Shown in pieces: positions 27,951-32,441 of a DNA stretch of 32,441 nucleotides (its first letter is position 1; every line of letters starts with the position of its first letter). Origin of the DNA: Chara braunii (lineage: Eukaryota; Streptophyta; Charophyceae; Charales; Characeae); the NCBI GenBank assembly GCA_003427395.1, contig BFEA01000169.1, positions 507,023 to 539,463 on the forward strand. Direction: 5' to 3'. Made by a program: the position numbers and the translations under genes. The notes beneath the pieces were generated by a model. That model was not told the DNA's origin and did not search any database. It worked only from the letters and a program-made list of their open reading frames with translations.

Positions 27951-29270
27951 CTCACGAGGGAGCAGGATGCCTGGGTTTGTATGGGCATGAACCCCTATCT
28001 TCAGAGGGGTACATCCTCCAAGGTCTGATCATATATCCTGGAGGCGTGGCGGAAACTAAGGTCAGAGAAGGCGATTGTGGACTCCATAGATAAGGTGCTC
28101 AGACAAAACCTTTACGATAATCTGAAGATAATGGATCTGGTAGGAGAATTGTTTCAAGCTACGAGTGGAAAAAAACACTTTGGCAAGAAATGGATAGAAA
28201 GGGAGGTGGTCACAATAGAAGATATGAGGGACGAACAAAATAAGAGATGGCCAACGGAGAAGGAATTGAGAGGAAAGTTGGACCAACTTTGATTGGTGGG
28301 ACAGAGAGCATAGTAGGACCATGTGGCTGCGATCCCAAAAAAATGGAAAGAGATGCTGCAATAAAAAAATGTGGGAATGTGTGTGTGGTAACAACTAGCG
28401 AGAGAAGATGGAGAATGAGGTAGATATACTCGAGTCAACTCCAATGAAGGGAATATGGTGATTACAGAAGAATGAGAAAAGCAAGAAGGAAGGGGTAACA
28501 TATTTTATACGTTGGAAGGTCCATCAAATGTCCAGTAAATCCGGGTAGAAATTATAAGGGAATGACGAGGAGGAAAACCGACAAGTCTTCTTTGTGGAGG
28601 CAAGCTAGTGGACGAGATGCGAATAAATCTACAAGGACATAGTCAGAAGAAAAACCCCGCCCAACGTGTGGCAACTACTCGAGCAACATACACCCCGAGT
28701 TTTGGCCTGCGATACTGAAGGGAGAGGTAGAACCGGAAGACCGAACATGGCGAAAACTTTAGGCATCTTTGGATCTCCTTGTAACCCCCGATAATAGTCA
28801 CCTCTGAAGACTAAAGGTTATCAGAGCAATACAAACTTTTTCTTCTAGAAAGCATCCAGTTTTTTTATGGATGCTCTCACGTGGGGCAGTTCCTACAACT
28901 AACTAGTCATGGGAATGGGGAATGGAGGTGGAAATTGACTGCATGTAACGCAGGAGGGAAATAGAGACAATTCGACATATCTTTGTGGACTGTACAACGA
29001 CACAACAACTATGGGAGTGGTGGAAGGAATATTGGCAAAAACTGACCAACAATGTGTTATATTGGAACGACGATGGATCCTGATAGGGCGACTACCCAAC
29101 GCCCTTACAGCTATAAGCGGTCGGGCATACATGGCTCATGTGAGCTTACTCTAGGTATTGTGGTAGGGCCGAAACACCAAAGTCTTAAGAGAGGAAGATG
29201 TCCCATTGCAATAATGACAGTGGGAAGTGAAGACCCAGTTAAGCAGTGCGATTTTAGTGGATTAGGCTAA
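27951..29270 (+). pseudogene. LINE C C-terminal region with zinc knuckle
   Basis: A frame at 28077-28292 (WIEREVVTIEDMRDEQNKRW) and scattered short frames lead to RREIETIRHIFVDCTTTQQL and WEWW at about 28950-29025, the HxxxxC half of a zf-RVT knuckle. Downstream, GRNTKVLREE near 29170 matches the RNRAQF position of LINE A and B. The CxxC half is damaged (a stop follows Cys-Met). Decay is stronger here than in LINE A. Confidence 0.72.
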
Positions 29271-29280
29271 AAGGGTGAAG

Positions 29281-30454
29281 AACAAGAAACCATGGAGGAA
29301 AAAACATAGATGGTTGTGACGTTCAACCTCACGCTCTGTGTTGTCTTCCGGTCGGAGTGATTAAGATGCAGAAAAACCCCTGAAAGAATAGCAAGATGGG
29401 GTGTGCCAATGATTTTTCGAAAATCGAGTGTGGAGACAGACAAAACTGAAATATCCCGTGCGGTCCAAGTGTTAACGAGAAATGACCATCGCCGCGTGAG
29501 AAAGGACATAAGCGCGCACATGGGATCTCGTTTTCGAATTAAGTCCCGTTGCTGCTCGCATCAGAGTTGAGAACCTGATGTGGAAGGTCGCAGCCTGGTT
29601 GCTCTTTCCTTAAACTCGTCCCCGCCACATGTCAGGTAGTGGAACCCTCTTTCCGATAACACTAGGTGCGGCAACAATCACTGTAGAGAGTATTGGGCCA
29701 ATGGAGTGTCACCGCCGTCCACAAGATAATAATCAACTCGTTGAAGGGCAACAATAATGAGTAAGGCAGAAAAAGAGTATCGATGACCACAAATCTAGCA
29801 TCCACGAACCCTGAATACCTCGTTTCAGGAGGAAAATAATAACATCCTCCGATCTTCGTTTCTCGTTCGTCCCCCTCGCATACATGTGGCCTTTCCTCAT
29901 TATATGGGAACAGATGCTGTGAGAGTACGGAAAGTCGATGCCCAGTCGGGTCAGTCTAATTAGTCCACTAAATGTATGCGAGAAAAAACGTCAAAGTCTT
30001 ACTTCATCCATGTCATAAAAACAACAGCTCATCCAATGCATATAAGGAGGGTTTTCTTTTTGACTTGCTTTTTTGCTTCAACAAGTTCGCCCGACGAAAC
30101 TTGAGCATCAAAGACGAGGGGGGGCAAAAAATCACGCATACATCAATCGTTACCAAAAGCATATTTCACTCATTGTATTGGAAAGATGTGGGAGAAAAAG
30201 GACAAGGTGACGTGACCTCGTTGGCCTGTCAAGTTCAACGATGCTTGCTCTCGCAAGATCCTATCGAACTAAAAGAGACGAGTGGGGTAGGGACTCAAAA
30301 ACATACAGAAGCAAGGGGAACACTCCACCATCCAATCATTTATCCAGAGAGAGAAAGGGGAAAAGGAGACAACGAACAAGAGTATTGCAAGACTGTAGCT
30401 TGACCAAAGAAGAGGACTAAAGAAAAAGACAAAGTTACAAGCACAAAAGTAGAT
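29281..30454. other. Unassigned stretch; one 143-codon ORF without motifs
   Basis: A plus-strand frame at 29972-30403 has a Lys-rich start, KEGFLFDLLFCFNKFARRNL, and a polar remainder. I recognise no family and see no upstream or downstream extension. It may be chance or part of the unrecognised protein that follows at 30455. Confidence 0.3.
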
Positions 30455-30817
30455 ATGCAGAAAAATCGGCATCTCGCCATGAACTTAGCTTCCAAAATAA
30501 GAGACAAACGAAGAACAAGGCGGGCAAACCTTCTGCTCTCTTATCATTGCCCCAGGTCATGCAACCACTTGTACACACACACCTTCTTTACTCAGGCGCT
30601 GGCGATCTTGACCTCTGTCGGGGCAGAAACCCTGACAAGGGTATCTGCCCGTGTTTTTCAACGTCGGACGCCGTCTGACCTTTTCACTAAATTGGACGAC
30701 TTGATGAGATTGACGTTGCCAAAGTTTACTCAGACCAGCGCTATGACTGAGAGACTTAAACCCTTTTTGAACCTGACGTCGTCGACGCTGGACGACATCG
30801 ACATCCGTGCGGGATAG
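30455..30817 (+). pseudogene. ORF related to the decayed minus-strand ORFs at 18.2-18.9 kb
   Basis: A 120-codon frame with LLLSYHCPRSCNHLYTHTFF, LAILTSVGAETLTRVSARVF, DLFTKLDDLMRLTLPKF and FLNLTSSTLDDIDIRAG, ending in TAG. The second and last blocks align with the 18.2-18.9 kb minus-strand text, both in protein and in DNA (CAGATACCCTTGTCAGGGTT against CCGATACCCTTGTAAGGGTA on the opposite strand). Similarity at the protein level in the same order supports a once-coding sequence. The family is unknown to me; a mobile-element or multi-copy host protein are both possible. Confidence 0.4.
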
Positions 30818-31029
30818 TGGGAGTCGGCATTGTCGTCCGCGGGTTTCGACGAGGCCGCATTGGTGTGCGGCCATGGAAAAACTAAAACTTAACAGCCGCG
30901 CGATTCAGGGCCTAAGTAGGCCAAAAAGGGGTCGCCACAACGAGATTGGATCGCAGCGTGAAGGAATGGTCTAGGGTCCACAGGGCTTGCGCCGAGGACC
31001 TGGGGTGAAGGCGTCGGGGCTGGCTAGGT
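30818..31029. other. GC-rich flank of the hairpin cluster
   Basis: A minus-strand frame (31151-30912) is open for 79 codons, Pro/Arg/Ser-rich, and probably follows from high GC content. No motif was recognised. Confidence 0.4.
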
Positions 31030-31350
31030 AGGGCAGCCGTTGAGGCTGTCGGCTGCCGACCCCGCCTGCCAGCCACGACGGCAAGCCGGTTTAGCAGGCT
31101 CGGCCTGCTAGGCGCTGGGAAGGAGCCTGCTGGGCATTGGAAGCCCTTCATATAGAAGGGCTGCTCCTTTCCTGATGTGAAAAGGAGCTAGCCTAGTAGG
31201 TATCGTCGCCAGATTACCACCCTGCAGACATGGGGATCGAACCTGAGTAACAACACTACCGGGCTAGCTTCTTTTGGAGCAGCCCACGACACTTGAGTGG
31301 CACGACCGATTTCGATCGTGCGATCTTCAAGATCGCGCGACTGAAATCAG
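31030..31350. repeat. Cluster of perfect hairpins
   Basis: Successive stems: GGCAGCC/GGCTGCC (31032-31057), TAGCAGGC/GCCTGCTA (31092-31110), AGCCCTTC/GAAGGGCT (31142-31162), GCTCCTTT/AAAGGAGC (31163-31188), an enclosing GGGCTGCTCC/GGAGCAGCCC (31158-31167 with 31276-31285), CACGA/TCGTG (31301-31320), GCGATCTT/AAGATCGC (31320-31336) and GATTTC/GAAATC (31308-31348). Between the enclosing arms the minus strand has AGGTTCGATCCCC, like a tRNA T-arm. No coding frame explains it. It could be a structured RNA, an organelle-type palindromic repeat or a foldback element. Confidence 0.7.
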
Positions 31351-31448
31351 CCGCGCCGAGATAGCATGGCCCGTGGATTAAAAGAGAACTAAGTCTAAAG
31401 ATAAAGATGACACGCATAAATCGAGAAATGGTCCGAATTTTTTTCTTC

Positions 31449-31451
<3 letters not shown>

Positions 31452-31480
<29 letters not shown>
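31452..31480. repeat. A29 run
   Basis: An uninterrupted poly(A). It could be the tail of a retroposon ending here on the plus strand, but no element body or target duplication was identified. Confidence 0.95.
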
Positions 31481-31482
<2 letters not shown>

Positions 31483-31864
31483 TACCTGTCCCATAGCTAG
31501 ACGCGTAAGCATCCAGGTACGGGCGCGATGGAGACAGCTACAAGCCAAGGTAAGGAGTTCTTTCCGTTTTTTTTTTTGGATTCGTTTTTCTTTCTTTTTT
31601 TGTAGTCTTGGTAGGACGGCGCCATCGGGGCGAAACGACGCGACGATTGGCTTTAGCCAACGGAAAGAGAACAGAAAAAAAAAAGGAAGAAAAAAGGAAA
31701 AAAAAAAGAAATAACTAAAGCCCTAGGTGGCGCTCTGAGGAGTAAGGGGGACTTAGTGTCCCCCACGAACGGTGCAGGCGCCCGAAGAAACGGGCGACCG
31801 TTTTTAGTAGAGAACTTTTTTTTTCTCTTTCTTTTCCTTGTTAGATTTCGATTAAATTTTTTTG
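31481..31864. other. No recognised feature
   Basis: Short A- and T-rich runs alternate with GC-rich phrases. The phrase AGGTACGGGCGCG near 31517 resembles GGGTACGGGCGTG near 32316. No ORF is supported. Confidence 0.45.
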
Positions 31865-32422
31865 TTAGATTTTTGTTAGATTTAATTTAGATTCCTTTTT
31901 TTCTGGTTGGGTGAGTACGCCCGTTCGTTTCGAACGAACGGGCAGAGACCACTGCGCCAGACTATTCCGTCGGACTTCCACCAACTCATCAGCGGACTTT
32001 GCCCCAACAGCCCATCCGCGGATGGGCGAATGCACCTGCCGCCTATGGGCGGCTACGTTCGGGTTAGTAGTGAGTGCGCCCGTTCGTTTTAAACAAACGG
32101 GACATGACTGCGCCAGACTGTTTCGTCGGACTCTCACCGACTCATCAGGAGGCTGAACCTCGACAATCTGCCAACCACCTGAATCAGCCGCACGAGCACG
32201 ACTGTATTCAGGTTCGTCGGGGTGAGAGAGAGAGGGACCTGTTGCCTGCTCCCGTTGAACTTTGAGACGGGCTGCAGTGGTTGCCTGCACGCCCGAACGT
32301 GGCACGGAAAGCGTCCGGGTACGGGCGTGGGCAAAGGGGGAAAAGAGAGCCCTGCTGAGCTTGACTTTAGTTCGACTCTGTGAGATGACTGGGGGGGGGG
32401 GATGTGCTCGTTCGTTTTTCAA
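31865..32422 (-). CDS. 185-codon ORF with an internal 52-residue repeat, unknown
   Basis: The minus-strand frame opens with an ATG at 32422 and runs to 31865. Two repeats 52 residues apart read ESVRVRRNSLAQSCPVCLKR and ELVEVRRNSLAQWSLPVRSK, each followed by TG(A/V)LT. The period is 156 bases, a multiple of three, so the frame is kept across units. The protein is basic, rich in Arg, Ser and Ala, without a signal peptide or membrane segment. It overlaps the DNA tandem repeat on the plus strand, so the protein repeat may be a side effect. No family recognised; it may be a chance ORF in GC-rich DNA. Confidence 0.3.
   Translation of the reverse strand: MKNERAHPPPPVISQSRTKVKLSRALFSPFAHARTRTLSVPRSGVQATTAARLKVQREQATGPSLSHPDEPEYSRARAADSGGWQIVEVQPPDESVRVRRNSLAQSCPVCLKRTGALTTNPNVAAHRRQVHSPIRGWAVGAKSADELVEVRRNSLAQWSLPVRSKRTGVLTQPEKKESKLNLTKI
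31912..32160. repeat. Two tandem units, each starting with a foldback
   Basis: Units begin at about 31912 and 32070 with TGAGTACGCCCGTTCG and TGAGTGCGCCCGTTCG, continue with CTGCGCCAGACT, TTCCGTCGGACT/TTTCGTCGGACT and CCAACTCATCAG/CCGACTCATCAG. GCCCGTTCGTT/AACGAACGGGC (31919-31943) is a perfect 11-bp stem; CCCGTTCGTTT/AAACAAACGGG (32079-32101) has one mismatch. A third, CTCGTTCGTTT/AAACGACGAG, lies at 32407-32430. Confidence 0.82.
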
Positions 32423-32441
32423 ACGACGAGTTGCCCCTGCT

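Larger units (their letters stand above)
23540..29280 (+). mobile_element. LINE C: near full-length but heavily mutated LINE
   Basis: Domains run in order: a low-complexity ORF1-like region, a complete endonuclease from TWNVRGFG to SDHSP, a linker, the reverse transcriptase, a thumb region and the zinc knuckle IETIRHIFVDC. Protein text is related to LINE A but clearly a different family. Many stops and frameshifts break it, and key RT residues are changed. No poly(A) could be placed after 29280. Both ends are approximate. Confidence 0.85.

Noticed and set aside
31220-31260. Minus-strand tRNA gene around AGGTTCGATCCCC
   Set aside because: Only a T-arm-like segment is convincing; the possible A-box is too close to it and no cloverleaf forms.
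31452-31480. Poly(A) of a third LINE or SINE
   Set aside because: No element body or target duplication could be placed upstream of it.

Overview
The window looks like nuclear DNA of a streptophyte: a land plant or charophyte-type green alga. The grounds are several decayed plant-type LINEs (APE-type endonuclease, reverse transcriptase, zf-RVT zinc-binding C-terminus), a fragment very like mitochondrial small-subunit rRNA of plants, tRNA-derived short repeats, candidate LTR-element primer-binding sites matching initiator tRNA-Met, and long (TA)n, (GA)n and (AAT)n microsatellites. A Chara-like alga is only a guess. There is a 714-base assembly gap at 12037-12750. I see no intact host gene.

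Layout. 1-5066: (AG)n, a small tandem repeat, then LINE A on the + strand with a 38-base poly(A). 5500-6575: LINE B, same family, opposite strand, tail to tail with A and cut off inside the zinc-knuckle region; it reads in frame into a short GC-rich ORF of unknown origin. 7494-12036: microsatellite followed by two direct copies of a non-coding repeat that begins with a primer-binding-site-like motif, separated by diverged tandem repeats. 12801-14285: two adjacent copies of a ~720-bp element; the first has GGGTNACCGAC inverted ends and lies between (TA)n tracts. 14968-17600: three different short-period repeat families. 18191-18878: decayed minus-strand ORFs related to one at 30.5-30.8 kb. 19338-22260: a ~300-bp repeat in two copies, a tRNA-derived SINE candidate, the mitochondrial rRNA fragment, a tRNA-Met-like half, a three-unit tandem repeat and a 60-bp palindrome. 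22810-23078: a small inverted-terminal-repeat element whose interior matches the 12.8-14.3 kb elements. 23540-29280: LINE C, full-length in domain order but heavily mutated. 31030-31350: a dense cluster of perfect hairpins. 31865-32422: a 185-codon minus-strand ORF with an internal 52-residue repeat.

No pathway or operon is present. The sequence is a mosaic of nested, mostly dead mobile elements. The signals that most deserve a second look are the TA-associated inverted-repeat element family, the dispersed CCAATCTTATGG motif with varying flanking arms, the hairpin cluster, and the aliphatic residue in place of Tyr/Phe in the RT (Y/F)ADD box of both LINE A and LINE C. All similarities were judged by eye, so boundaries are approximate.
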